Shown one piece after another: positions 1 through 11,836 of a DNA stretch of 64,000 bases. Under the pieces are notes generated by a model, which had not been told where the DNA came from, did not search any database, and saw only the letters and a list, made by a program, of their open reading frames with translations. The DNA is from Mycocentrospora acerina. Lineage: Eukaryota > Ascomycota > Dothideomycetes > Pleosporales. The translations under genes were made by a program, and so were the position numbers. Within the stretch, counting starts at the first letter, position 1, and each line of letters starts with the position of its first letter. The stretch spans positions 1-64,000 of the forward strand of contig JAKUHH010000184.1 in the NCBI GenBank assembly GCA_022701365.1. The letters are read 5' to 3'.

Positions 1-3000
1 AAAAAAAAAAAAAAAATTAAATAGATTTAAATAGTTATTGCTACTACATTATCTTAGAGCCTGCAAGTAATAGTAAGAGAAGCTTTACTTCTGTTATTAA
101 TTTAGTAACTAAGCATTATATAGTAGCTTTCTAGTTAATTAGTAAGCTATATAGCTTAAATAGATAGCCTTAAAAGCTCCTGCGCGTCTTAGGTTTATTA
201 GTAAAGGCTGCGTTAGATGCTCTATAGAATAGAGGCTTCTGCAGAGGCTAAGATTATAGTTAAGCTTAAAGCTTGTAGTATAGCTTATAGTAAGCTTATT
301 TTAAGATGCTAGTAATGCTATCCTGTTAATCTGCAATTACTTAGATAGATAGATTCTTTGTCCTAATTAGGTATCTCTAAACGTGATAGGCAGCGTGTAG
401 ATGCTTCTGCCCTAAGTTCTGCAAGTAACGTGTGAGCAGTAAGTAAGCTCTAGAAATATCTAGTCTAGTTAAGGTTAAGATATAAGCAAAGGAGCCTATT
501 ATCTGCTAATACTGCTGTCTTTAGATAGTACTAGGCTCCTCTAGAGATAGTAAGAAGCTGTTCTCCTTAAGTAGTATATTAGGATAGCGTCCTAATGCTA
601 GTCTTAGGTTAAATTTTAAGGCTATTTTGTTAATAAATAAGTCTTATATTAGATAGATAGCCTAAGCAGCTCTATTATATATTACTTAAATTCTTAGGAA
701 CTACTTAAGCTTACTAAGCTTACAGATGTTATATGTGCTAAGTAGCTGCCTGCAAAAGGCATTATATATTGTCTAGTGTTATGTATGTACTAACACTACT
801 ATATTATTAATATAGAAGAAGACTATTAGTTAATTGTTAGTAAAAAGATAAGGAGCTCCTAGTACTAGCTTTAGCCCTAGCTTTTGCAGTGTTGCTAATA
901 GCTCCTAGTACTATAGCAGTAGAGCTTCCTTTAGGCTATATAATGCTTATAGCAGGAGTAGCAATTCTCTATATTTGTAAGCATAGCCCTTTAGCGTGCA
1001 GTAATATAGCTTGTGTAGTAGCCTAGCGTTAAGAAACGCATTTATAGCATTAAATTAGTACATCTATAAGTTAAAAGCTGCTGCTATAGCTATTAGAGCT
1101 CTAAAGGTCTTAATTGCTAGTGTAGCAGCATACATTTCTCTCTAGTGCTCCTAGAGATTACTTCTAACACATAGCCTAGCCTTGTATTTGTAGAGATAGC
1201 TGTCCTTATTAAATTTGTAGGTAAATACCTACATAAGAGGTAGAATCTTAGCATCTGCTAATGCTATTATAGTCTCTGTTTTCTAAAAATAGTGTTTCTT
1301 CTAGCAGCTATTAATCTCTATTTAAGCAGCTTATTTAAACTCCTTACTAAATAGATGTGTACTAAGCTCTTTCTAACACTTTAGTAGTAGAGGCAGCTAG
1401 TCTTAATAGAGCTAGTGCTTTAGTAGCTTACCTAGTAGCTTTGCAGAAGCTTATAGATTTGTAGCTGTTGCAAATAAGTAATAGTAGGCTGCTAGAGCTT
1501 AGTACTAACTTGTTTAAGTCTTAGTCTGTTTTCTAGTAACTATATTGCTTGTGCTAATCTTAGGATTAGTGCTTAGTAGTGCGTTGCTGCTCTTACTGTT
1601 ACTGTTATCTAATGTGTGTTTAGATAGTTCTGCTAGTAGTGTTAATAGAAGCCTTAAGCTTAAGTCTTGTAGTTAGCCTTAACTTAAGCTTAAGGTAGGA
1701 GCTAGTTAAGTGCTTAGTTAGTACACGTTAATGTTGTTGTATATTTCCTTGTTACTCTCCTCTTCTTGTAGTAGCTTGTTTTAAGCTTGCTCTTAAGTAA
1801 GCAGTTGCTTACTGTCCTGTTAATCTAATAGATCTAGTGTTTGTAGATAGCTTAGTTCCTTAGCTATCTCTACTACACGTCTTTCTGCTTTTTGTACTAG
1901 CTCAGTATTATCTATCTCTACCACACAAGCCTAGGCTGTGTTTTAGTAGTCTAGTTAACCTAGTAGTAGCAGCTTGTTAATCTTAACCTCTAGAGCTTCT
2001 TGTTAAACAACGTTAAGCACCTTAATCTCCTCTTATAAGATAGTCTCTCTCTTAGCCTGCTGCTTACTGTTGTAGAGCTTGTTATGTTAGAAAAGCACAT
2101 CTCTTACTTAAATAACACAGCCTGTCTTAGGTAGCTATATCCTAAAGATATTAGTTAAGTTATAGCCTAGCAAGTAACCTAGAAAGGTTCTAGCTTCTAG
2201 CTTGTCTGCTAATTAAAGCTTCTTGTTAAGCACATATGCCTTGCAGCTAATAAGAGCTAAGTAAGCTGCTAACAGTTGCTTCTTAAAGACTAGCTTATGT
2301 AGAGTCTTCTAGTCTAATGCTTATGTAGGTGTAATATTAGTAATCTTTGTAGCAGTAATTGCTAGCTTGTTTAACAGCAATTTTAGTAGGCCTGCCTATA
2401 GCCTAATTGCTTAAGCCTTAGTAATAATAATATTGCCTGCTATCTTAGCTCGTCTTAATTAAGCAGGAGTGTTAGGTGCTTAAAGCTTAATCTTAATTTC
2501 TAGGAGCTTTGCTATCTTATATAGCTTAAGACTATAGCCTTGCTTGCTATTAATTTTAAGCACAATAACAGTGTGCTTAAATTAACGTTAGATTTTATTT
2601 ATTAAGCTCTTAAGTGCTAGTAAGAGCATAGCACATGTCTTTTGTGCTAGTGTTGCTGACTTATGCTATTTAGAGTGCTTACATACTGCATGTAGCAAGT
2701 AGCAATCTCTATTATAGCACACCTCTCCTGTTAGTAGGAGCTGCACTAGATTAATTGCAATTTAGTAGAAAGGCCTTGTAGCTTAATCTATAGGCTCTCT
2801 CCTGCTTACCTAAGCAGTTATCTTAGCCTCTATACACATACTGCAATCTAGGAGCTAAGGCCCTCTAGCCTTATTGCTTAAGGTTATACCTTAAATATTA
2901 TTAGATAAGTAATCTATAATATCCTTATAAGCATGTGCAAATAGCCTGTAAGCATTAACATAAGTAGTTAAAATTAGCCTTTAATCTTTTCTTAATAGTT

Positions 3001-4639
3001 TATAAGCTTGCCTGTGTACTAGGCCTTAAGCTTGCCTTGTAGATAGCCTATAGGCAGCTAAGAAGCTACTAAGCTTAGGTCTATTACTCTCTAGAGCATC
3101 TATTAGCTAATAGCTATCTAGGTGCTATAGTAAGCACACAACGTTTAATAGGTAGTGCTAATAGACTACGTCTTGTCCTAAGTTAAATTAGATGCCTACT
3201 GCTTAGCATCTTAAGAGACTAACAATATTTGTAAAGAAGCTCTCTACTAGAGCAACATAAGTAAGCTTAATTTAGCCTAGGCCTTAAGGAGTGTTAACAC
3301 TAAGTGTTATATTGCCCTAAGCTTAGATAGCTACTGTTGTTTTACCTGCGTATATAATATTACTAGGTGTAGCTTTCTTAGTCTCTATCTAACTAAAGCT
3401 AGTAGTATTGCAGACGTGTATATTTAATCCTAGGTCTAGGATCTATTAGTTAATAATTAGTAGAGCTTAGTGCTCTCCTATATGTAGCTTTGTAGCTAAG
3501 AAGGATTAATAGGTTATAAAGCTTTTGCCTAGGTAACTAGGCTGCTTACTATTATTAAAACTAAGAGGTTCTTAAGTAGCTAGCAATAGCGTCTTGCTAT
3601 TATAAAAAAGGTTTCTTTCTATTTTCTTAACACACTCTTTATCTTTTAGAGCTTTAGCTATACGCTCTAGCTTCTCCTTGTTTAGCTTAAAGCTTTTTAG
3701 CTAATCTAAGATAAGATAGAAGCACTTAGAATAGTAGTGCTTATCTCTATATATATACCTTAGTGTGAATTGTAGATTGCTAGGAGCTTGTCCCTATCCT
3801 TAGCTATAAGCTAGACCTTAAGTTAAGCCTTAACTTAAGCCTTAAGCTTAAGCCTTGTAGTAGCCTAGTGCTGCGCCTAGGGTTGTAAATGTTCCTAGTA
3901 GCGTAGTAGTAGCCTGTCTAGTGCGTTAGTAGTAGGTCCTAAATTAAGAGATATAATCTGCAAGAGATTTAATAGTCTCTACTTCTCTTAAGATCTCCTT
4001 TTTTATTAAGCCTTAGTAAGCAGCTGCAGCCTATTCTAGTGCTATGCTCCTTACTGTAGTTAGAAAGTTATCTTATGCTTAATAGCCTGTAGTTTTAGGT
4101 AATTTAGCCTACTTATATTAGTTAATAATGTAAATCTAGTTATCTAACTAATATTTAATATCTCTTCTTTAAGGCTTCTCCTGCAGTGCTCTATATTTAA
4201 TAATAAGCTCTTAAGCTTGTGTAGCAGTAGTTAGTGCTAGCTGCTGCTTTAAGGCTATTAGCCTGCTGTGTAGGTCCTCTATATTAGAGATTAGATAGAG
4301 ATAGCGTGTAGCAATTGTGCTGCTAATCTCTATTATTAGTTTACCCTCCTTGCGTTTTAGTTTAGTGTACTCTGCCTGCTTTTGCCTCTAGTTATAGAGC
4401 AGCTTAATATAGAGCGCTTTCTCTTCTGTGTTTAAGTTACTAATAGACATTGCGTCTAGTTTAACCTGTTGTGCAGTAGGTTTCTAAGGAGCTATAAAGA
4501 TAGGCAGCTTGTCCTTAAGTTAAGTAATATTACAGTACTCCTATATACTGTCTACTACAGCTCTTTCTTAGCGTAGTTAATACTATGCTTCCTAGTCTGC
4601 TAGTTTGTCTAGGATAACAGTTAATTAAGCAACTGACAA

Positions 4640-4800
4640 GTCACTGCGTAGTGTTATGGTAGTAGTAGTAGTGGACTGCTGTTGCTCAAGCTGCTGTTGC
4701 TGTTGTTGCTACAGTCTCACACACAATAGATCGATCAGTGCTGATCAATTGATAGATTGATCAATAGATAGATTAATAGATAGATAGATAGCTGTAGCTA
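4640..4800. repeat. Simple repeats in the 5' leader of the Copia element
   Basis: A GTA run is followed by GTTGCT/GTTGTT units and then GATA/GATT-type units (about 4741-4790). They lie between the primer site and the Gag-like start and are probably part of the element's leader. Confidence 0.6.
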
Positions 4801-4866
4801 GGTGTTGCTAGCAGCTATAGAAAAAGGTAGAAAAGATAAACAAGTTTTATTAATTGCTAAAGCAAT

Positions 4867-4879
4867 CTAGGCTTATAAC
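4867..4879 (-). other. Primer binding site (half initiator-Met tRNA type)
   Basis: Immediately inside the LTR the minus strand reads GTTATAAGCCTAG. Undoing one G-to-A and one C-to-T change gives a sequence complementary to the anticodon-arm part of initiator Met tRNA (...GGGCTCATAA...). That is the half-tRNA primer known for several Copia elements. The position directly next to the TTACA end supports the LTR boundary. Confidence 0.55.
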
Positions 4880-5310
4880 TGTAAGTAAACAATTAGGAGG
4901 AACTTGTTGTATTATTAAGAGTATAGGACTTAGAGACTATATAGGAGTTGAGTGCTCACGTGCGAGCACACGTGCTTGCACCCGTGCGCTCTCAGGCGTA
5001 GGCTGACATCATTTATGCACTACTTGTAACGTTCACAACGTCACATCCTATCATTACCCCGGAGTCAACTGACACCTATCCGATAGCCACCCGTTTCGTA
5101 CTCGCCCTAGATGGCAATCCTAGGGAAGGGTATATAAGGTTGCAGGCTATGTAGCTTTGTAGAGTAGTTTTTCTGTATCCTTTTGTACAAGACCTATAGG
5201 TGTAGAGAATAGTATCTTTAGTATACCCTCTAGTCCCAGCACTTCCATATGCCTCGTAGTGGACATTCGGACCCCATTCGGATCACTCTCTTATAACCTG
5301 CGTTGTTACA
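4880..5310 (-). repeat. 5' LTR of the Copia element
   Basis: On the minus strand this 431-nt block starts TGTAACAACG (5310) and ends CTTACA (4880), so the ends form the usual short inverted repeat TGTAA...TTACA. It contains a TATA-like motif (TATATA near 5130-5140). It is clearly less AT-rich than the internal region, so RIP has hit it less or it was exchanged more recently. Boundaries are read by eye; without the other LTR or the target-site duplication they cannot be confirmed. Confidence 0.7.
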
Positions 5311-6726
5311 CTGCTAAAGTTTTAGCATACCTTCCTCACTTTTTAGTTTAAAACTCAATTTGCTTTCAGCAATTACTTTTACAGTTTGTTTAATTTTTAA
5401 TATAATTTTCCATTCTAAAAACTGCTCATGTTAAAAGATCAACTTGCGTAGTTATGCGCCAGTGAGATCAGTTTTTTGAAATGCAACTTATGTCAAAGTT
5501 ACCATGTACAAAATTACAACTGTAGATAATTTTAAACTAGAATCTAAGATTAAACAAGATAACATACAAGAACTAATTCTTGTCAGTGATTAGTATATTC
5601 TTCTAGGCCATTTAATGGCTTTTAGTCAAGCTACCTGTTTCGTGCATAATTCATATTACCTAGTTATTCAATCTCAACATTTGACTAACTTATTCCTACT
5701 AAGCGTATCGCAACCGTAATATTAATCAAGATAGGTGCAGTCCTTAACTCCTAGACTAGAGATTTTGTTATCAGACAGTTTCGCAGGACCAGACGTGGTA
5801 GCAGAGCTGTTCCTCGAATAAGCACTATTAATCTGAAGTAATTTAAATTATTGCTACTTATCACCTTATTAGTTTTTGTTTGCAATTAGTCAACTCTACG
5901 CACTAAAGAGTCTGATTGTAGGTTCTTCCTATTCTGACTAGCATTGCGAGAAGTGAGCGATCTTTTAGAACCCTTACAGACACTTGCCTAATTAGGCTCT
6001 GAAGTTCGCTTGAAAATGTCTTTAATATATTTAAAAAAAACGGTTTCTAGCATACTTTGATTCTTTGCATGGGGTGAACAAATCCATCGCTGATATTTTC
6101 TATAATGTAGGTTACATAGCATGGATTCACAAACATAGAATATCACAGTGGTACGCCAGGCAGTTGTGAATTAATGTCTGAATAATATTTCAGATTAAAA
6201 TGTCTGTTCAACTCCTTTTTATACATATAAAGTGGCGAGGCAATATAACTCTGAAAAATGCTGTGATGAAAATTCGACAGGGTGTATTATTCGCATTTGT
6301 GTACAACATACTCGTGGAACACGTCAGAGCTCAGCAATACTTGAGCTGTGTGGCGTAGCTGAATTTCTCAATTGTGCACCACTTTCTGAATAAAGCAAAG
6401 TCTATGACTAAAAAATCATGCTAGTTTCGTCGTACACTCGGCTAATTTTGTGGCTGGTAACAAATTCGGCTTGGAGTGCATAAACCTTAGACTAGACCTG
6501 ATGAAAGAGAGTCTCACCGCAACATTGGTCTCTAGTAATTCAATAATCACCTCGAAGCCACCGATTCACTAGTTTTAGTTTCAGCTCGCCATATTCTGTA
6601 ACGATTTCAATTTTTTTGACATAAGTATGGCCCTTTCCCAGAGGTGTTCAAACATCAACTATCTAACGTTCACCTCGTTTTCTTCGTTGCAATAAAATTC
6701 AACAACCCTTCTCTTTCACCTTTAAG
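5311..6726. other. Gene-free AT-rich intergenic stretch
   Basis: No convincing reading frame or RNA gene is seen. The last 100 bases before the PI-PLC gene become pyrimidine-rich (for example the CCCTTCTCTTTCACC run just upstream of its ATG), as is common for fungal promoters and 5' leaders. Confidence 0.5.
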
Positions 6727-8634
6727 ATGAATCCACCAGAGCCTTGGAGCATTGCGGCGCCTCTTCTACCTGAGTCTACCCCAGGTACTCAATACAAGCC
6801 TGCCATATGCAACTACAATGGCCAGATTTTTCTAGCTTGGGCCACGTGGTCCAATACGTCGACTTTCAGCTTCACTTTTTGGCTTCCTTCTGACGATGGT
6901 TGGGCTCAACCAACCCCCGTTCAGTTCAGTGATCCGTCAAGGTCTCAATCTAATGCTTCGGCTTTAGTTGTCTTTAACAACAACTTGTACGCATTTGTGC
7001 CATATACTTCCCCAACTAAATCAGGGTTGTCCATCTTCAAATACGACAATACAGTTTCAACCTTCCAACACACCGGAGATTGGAGTGATTCGTGGAATAC
7101 GGACGTTGCAGCTGTCGTTTTTGATAACACCTTGCACATTGTTGGCCATAACCCGAAAGACGGCAATCATCTTTATTGGACTTGGTCAAATCCAGGACTA
7201 ACCACCATCACCGATGCGAGTGGATTTTCAGCAAACACGAAGATCGACGAATCAACCACAAGTTGCCCGGCTCTGATCGTGCGCAATGGTAGTGTCGTTG
7301 TACTTTTCCTTGCAAATACGGACTCTCGCGGAATTTTAGAGTGTACTCTGACTATGGGTGACAACCCTTCGTGGAATCGCACCGACAATCTAGATGAATG
7401 TGGTAACAGCGGTGTGAGTGCTGTTAGCACGCCGGACAGTAAGCACGCATGGCTCTGTTTCAAGAAACATGACGGCAGAACAAACCTCATGTGCCATTAC
7501 AAGCAAAGTGGCGACTGTTGGAGTAACAATTACTCCATGGGATCAGGGAGCGTTCTGGAATGCGCAAACGAGGCTGCACTAGTCTGGTCCGATGACTGGG
7601 TTTACGCAGTGTGGAACACGTACAACAGTGGCCAACCATTGTACTACTCTCGCCGTCCTGTGAGACAACTCGATACGGAGAGCTGGATGGGCGATCTTGT
7701 TAACCAGAACATCAGCATCTCGGACTTGTCCATCCCAGGGACGCATGATTCTGCAACAGCCTTGTTCAGTGGTTTAATCGTCGGAAGCCGTGTGAGGTGC
7801 CAAAACATGAGCATCACTCAACAATTGAATGCAGGAATCCGATTTTTTGATCTGCGAGCTGGATACAACACAGATGGCCAATTGGCGGCATACCATGGAA
7901 ACTACTATCTTAAGCTTACGTTTGACCAGATTTTCAAATTCTTTTACGAGTGGCTCTCCGAGCATCCGACTGAAGCGATAATTGCTCTTATCAAGAGTGA
8001 TCAAGATAGCGCGGATGAGCAAAAGGTCTCGAACAACTTGTTCAACATGATCAACGGCAACGAAAAAAGCTATTGGCGTACCGCTGATAATATACCTACT
8101 TTGAATCAGATCCTGGGCAAGATCCAGCTGGTTAGACGAGTCCCTCTGCCCGATCAGCCAGATAACAAACGTGCTCCATTTGGGATCAACGCGACTAAAT
8201 GGCCATGGAATAAGCAAGATACTATTACTTGGCCTACTATTGGCTCAAGCCCCAATATTAATGTGTCGTTGGTCGTTGAAGACTACTGTCAATTCGAAGG
8301 AGAAGGAGAGGAAGCTTTAGAGTCAAAAACAAGCATAATTGAAGGATTCGTAGATCAGGCAGTCACGAAAGCTAACCCGGATAAAAATGCTTGGTATATT
8401 GGCTACAGCAGCTACATGACTTCTGGAGGGATCCCGGATACGCCCGAGAATTATGCAACTGCACCGCTTGGTGGTCAAAACCCGCTCAACTCTGCATTGG
8501 AAGAATGTATTCGCTCAAAGGGAGGATTTGGCAGGCCTGCAAAAGTCGGTACAATAGTCATGGATTATCCAGAGGAGCCGACAGGAACTTTGATCCAACA
8601 CATCATTTATACCAACGATGTCAAGGGTAGGTAA
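6727..8634 (+). CDS. PI-PLC X-domain protein with N-terminal beta-propeller-like domain
   Basis: Single-exon gene of 635 aa. Residues from about 320 to 600 form a phosphatidylinositol-specific phospholipase C X domain of the small, metal-independent bacterial/fungal type. They include SIPGTHDSA with His340, a 'SITQQLNAGIRFFDLR' block and AAYHGNYY with His390; the two histidines match the general acid/base pair of this family. There is no Y domain, C2 domain or EF hand. The first half (about 1-310) has repeating Trp/Asp-rich strands (such as IFLAWATWSN and LYAFVPYT) resembling a sialidase- or lectin-like propeller. No signal peptide is evident, so the protein is cytosolic or leaves by an unconventional route. 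Expected chemistry is cleavage of phosphatidylinositol or a GPI-like anchor. The ligand of the front domain is unknown. The start is the first ATG after a CT-rich leader. Confidence 0.87.
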   Translation: MNPPEPWSIAAPLLPESTPGTQYKPAICNYNGQIFLAWATWSNTSTFSFTFWLPSDDGWAQPTPVQFSDPSRSQSNASALVVFNNNLYAFVPYTSPTKSGLSIFKYDNTVSTFQHTGDWSDSWNTDVAAVVFDNTLHIVGHNPKDGNHLYWTWSNPGLTTITDASGFSANTKIDESTTSCPALIVRNGSVVVLFLANTDSRGILECTLTMGDNPSWNRTDNLDECGNSGVSAVSTPDSKHAWLCFKKHDGRTNLMCHYKQSGDCWSNNYSMGSGSVLECANEAALVWSDDWVYAVWNTYNSGQPLYYSRRPVRQLDTESWMGDLVNQNISISDLSIPGTHDSATALFSGLIVGSRVRCQNMSITQQLNAGIRFFDLRAGYNTDGQLAAYHGNYYLKLTFDQIFKFFYEWLSEHPTEAIIALIKSDQDSADEQKVSNNLFNMINGNEKSYWRTADNIPTLNQILGKIQLVRRVPLPDQPDNKRAPFGINATKWPWNKQDTITWPTIGSSPNINVSLVVEDYCQFEGEGEEALESKTSIIEGFVDQAVTKANPDKNAWYIGYSSYMTSGGIPDTPENYATAPLGGQNPLNSALEECIRSKGGFGRPAKVGTIVMDYPEEPTGTLIQHIIYTNDVKGR

Positions 8635-10158
8635 ATAGTTTCAATATTCTCTCGGAATTCGGCACGAGATTCGCGGGTAGCGGAAAGCCTATCAGGAGTC
8701 AAGTACATTTACTAGCCTCTTCTATACCTCTCAGTTTCTCAATCCGTTAGTCCCTAGATCTATATTAGCGTAGCCCTAGAATAAACTTCATCGTCTCGTG
8801 TCTCGAGATTTTTGTGAAATAAGGCTCATGAGTTGATCAGTTTGGAGAAAAATAGTGATGCTGGACGAAAAATGTAGCCGAGAAAAGCAAATAAACTTTC
8901 AACAGCAACAAAAGTTTCACGACACCACCACATGTTCGCGATGGTCGCCATGAATACCTTACCTGCTAATTGATTGCGACATCGGCTGATGATTGAGTAT
9001 GCACAATAACCATTCATTATAATAGTATAAGTAGTAAATAAACAATTATACACACGTCAGTCTCCACTTCTCAATCTTACCCTTCTCACGATTCGATGAG
9101 TTTGCTGTTAGCTCTCCACTATTGTGATGACCTTGCATTGTCATCACGTATTTCGCATATCACTGAATCGTTTTAGTCTACGTGCAGATTCGCGGAGCAA
9201 AACATGGCACACTCTTCGTAATGAATCTCCTATTTATTACGGTTTGAATTGTGATATCCAATCCTGACAATCAAAGGGTAATTTGAACCAGCATGATCTC
9301 CACAGTATTCTAGATACTCCACTATTTTGTATCCTTTTAGTTGTCATTATTATTCACGCAAACCGAAATTTTTCACGTTGTCGAGCTGTTTTTGATCGAC
9401 GAATGGTATCAACTCGTTTAGTGATAGTGGAGATTCAGCTCACTCCATCAAAGCCACCAGTTCTCAACTTGCAACAATATAATTTATGCATTGATCAGCT
9501 GGATATTAAATACACTCGCGTTCTTAAAATAATGAAGTATTCCGTCCAACTGGTTTTAAAAGTGACTGATCATAACCACTCTGCGTTATGATTCAAAATT
9601 TTATGCCCAACAGCTGACCTTAATGCTATAATTATATTGATTGTATATATCATCGATTCTACCTTCGATAATTAAACAAAATAAATTTTTAATAGCAAGA
9701 CTATTCTAAAATTAGTCAAGAACTTGAAACACTTCTAAGGTTAAATTCAGTTTTGAAAGAGCCGACAAATTTGTATGATATTATTACTTTGAAACCTGTT
9801 AATTTAACATTTACATTTTTATGGTTTTAGTGTAATATTCATTTCCTTCTCTGTAACACATATAATCATCTTTAGGTACTTTCTACTATTTTATGCTATC
9901 TGCTTTTGCGCAAATTACAATATGCAAATCGTTATAAACTCTGTAGATGCCCACACCTAAACTCTTCAAAATCTCGACATCTTGATTATTTAATTTTACT
10001 ACTTTTAATAGACGTTGTAGTTTTTGGTATTTTAACTAAAGTTTAAGAAAGTAGTCTTATACAATTCACATGTCAGTTAGAACCTCGTATCCGTTATGTG
10101 ACTCATTTCAATATGGGATTCTGCTCAACGTTCCTTGCAACAACATTTCTTCCCTTCT
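8635..10158. other. AT-rich intergenic stretch
   Basis: No gene is supported. The only notable item is an exact match to a cDNA-library adaptor at 8655-8668, described as its own feature. Confidence 0.5.
8655..8668 (+). other. Exact match to the EcoRI cDNA-cloning adaptor GAATTCGGCACGAG
   Basis: The 14 bases GAATTCGGCACGAG lie 21 bases after the PI-PLC stop codon. This is the adaptor end seen in many lambda-ZAP style cDNA libraries. It may be chance, an assembly contaminant, or a native sequence; the window alone cannot decide. Confidence 0.5.
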
Positions 10159-10268
10159 TGTGAATGAACAATCAGGAAGAACTTGTTGTATTATTAGGAG
10201 TATAGGACTCATAGACTATATAGGAGTTGAATGCTCACGTGCTTGCACACGTGCAGGCTGACACTACT
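10159..10268 (-). repeat. LTR fragment related to the Copia LTR at 4880-5310
   Basis: Beginning at TGTGAATGAACAATCAGG, this fragment is nearly collinear with the first ~110 bases of the 4880-5310 LTR. Shared parts include GAACTTGTTGTATTATTA, ACTATATAGGAGTTGA and GCTCACGTGC. It starts where that LTR ends and stops near GGCTGACA. Same orientation as the large element, with no internal sequence attached, so it is a truncated solo-LTR-type remnant. Confidence 0.75.
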
Positions 10269-11836
10269 GTTAGAGGGAAATGTGCCCAATACATTAATTC
10301 CTCTATCGAGTAATCAAGAGTGGTTGATGCACTTATTTTATCACTTCTAGATCAGTTTATTTAGAGAGAGGCTGTTTAAGATATTAATCTTTTTTTTCTC
10401 TCGTCAAATTTAACTCCCTTTATGTAACTGATTTCTATGCTAAAAGCTTTACGCGAATTGCCTGTGTTGAAAATTGCGAGCTTGAACAATCCAAGAAGAT
10501 ATTATTTTAAGGTTACAAACAGTCATCTTTAAGCGCTTAGTGATCAATGCAATGATCCGATGACCTATCATTGATATTAATGCTACGTAATAACCTTGAT
10601 TAGACCAAAAGGTAAACATGGGAATACTTAAGCAAGTGTTTATCGTGTATGCTAGCACTTGTCTTTGCCGGCTAGTTACTATAAGCGAGTAAGCCACGTG
10701 CCTCGCATGTGCTTTTGTGGTTTCACTCATGTGCCCACGCACGTGACAATACACCAATGTTGGCTGATAGACTATGTCGTCACTTGGTGCACAAGCCTGT
10801 CTCTAGATCACTACTTGCATCAAATATACAGTCATAATTGTGCAATTTGACATATAAGTCTCATGTAGAGTATATCAATCGACCAGTCTCGCAGCTAGAG
10901 ATCAACTTGTTATTAGCTGTGATAATAAATCACCCTGAAATTCGACTGAGTAGTACCCTCCTAACAAGGATTGTTACATCGAAGTCGGCTGCGACGCTGT
11001 TTGCTCAAAAATATTTCAAAGTCGGATTTCGATATTGTCATGTTCCCGTAAAACTTAGGTCATTTGGGAATATGCCAGTAAGCTCTTCAGCGAGAACAGT
11101 CGTTATTTGGGGAATCTGGATATTATAAGCGAAAGAGTGACTGAAGACACTATACTGAGCAAGACTAAACCCACAAGTGGAGAGTATTTCTTCCCTGCTG
11201 ACTTAGTTTCAAAAACATAGGTAAGATGTTTCCTATGGTGGCTTCTTTGTGAACGCACTAGTCACAAATATACTTCGCTCCTGAGGGATATGAAGGCTAT
11301 GCAAGCTCAATCTACTAATCGCCTCGTACGAGCTGATAACTCAAGTCCGACATATTCCATCCTGGAAGTTCGAAAGGAGCCGCGCTGCCAAGACTAGTTG
11401 TACATCCCAACTCGGGATTTCGCGCCTTTCGCGCATGTCGGACTACCAATCTCCGACATTTCTTACCCAATCTGTAGCCGCTAGCTCTTTCTTCGGCCAT
11501 GCAAAACGTCATAGTGCGTCAGGGTTTCGTGCAGCACCACAATCTTTAAATTCCAACTCGTGAAATATGTTTGAGCGGACAACAAATGGAAAGCGACCGG
11601 ACGAGAATTATTCAATGTCATAGATGGCCAAGACATAGCCGCAATTGTGTACCAAATTTTATTCGATTATATGTAGCATCAATCACCCAGTTTCTTTTGC
11701 TCTTCTCTACAACACTCAACTCTAGCTCTTTGTAGATTTTTTTCGCATCTGAAATCAATACACGATTTTCACGACATCAAACCTTGTCGCACCTGCTATT
11801 GCTGGTATTCTAACGTTTACGAATACGACCTTTGCG
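10269..11836. other. AT-rich intergenic stretch upstream of the DUF3533 gene
   Basis: No gene is supported. Around 10620-10760 there is a cluster of CACGTG-like words and a GTTGGCTGATAG word reminiscent of the LTR fragments, too diverged to call. The final ~150 bases are CT-rich and likely hold the promoter and leader of the next gene. Confidence 0.45.

Larger units (their letters stand above)
1..5310 (-). mobile_element. RIP-decayed Copia-type LTR retrotransposon, truncated by window start
   Basis: The stretch is extremely rich in TA and poor in CA/TG, the signature of RIP, and has stops in all frames. Read on the minus strand it still shows protein-like blocks. A Gag-like start lies near 4450 (begins MSISNLNTEEKALYIKLLY). 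An integrase-type region spans about 3400-2100, and its end resembles the Copia 'FLGY...RDVLF' block (FLGYLLGY, then VRDVLF, near 2190-2090). Most stops fall where CAA, CAG or TGG codons would become TAA or TAG. The LTR lies at 4880-5310. Just inside it is a sequence matching the half-tRNA initiator-Met primer site used by Copia elements. The reverse transcriptase end and the second LTR lie beyond base 1. Class is well supported; the family is not assigned. Confidence 0.85.

Noticed and set aside
10620..10760. Sixth copy of the LTR-like repeat
   Set aside because: It has CACGTG-like words and GGCTGATAG, but the core TTGTTGTATTATTAGG part is missing.
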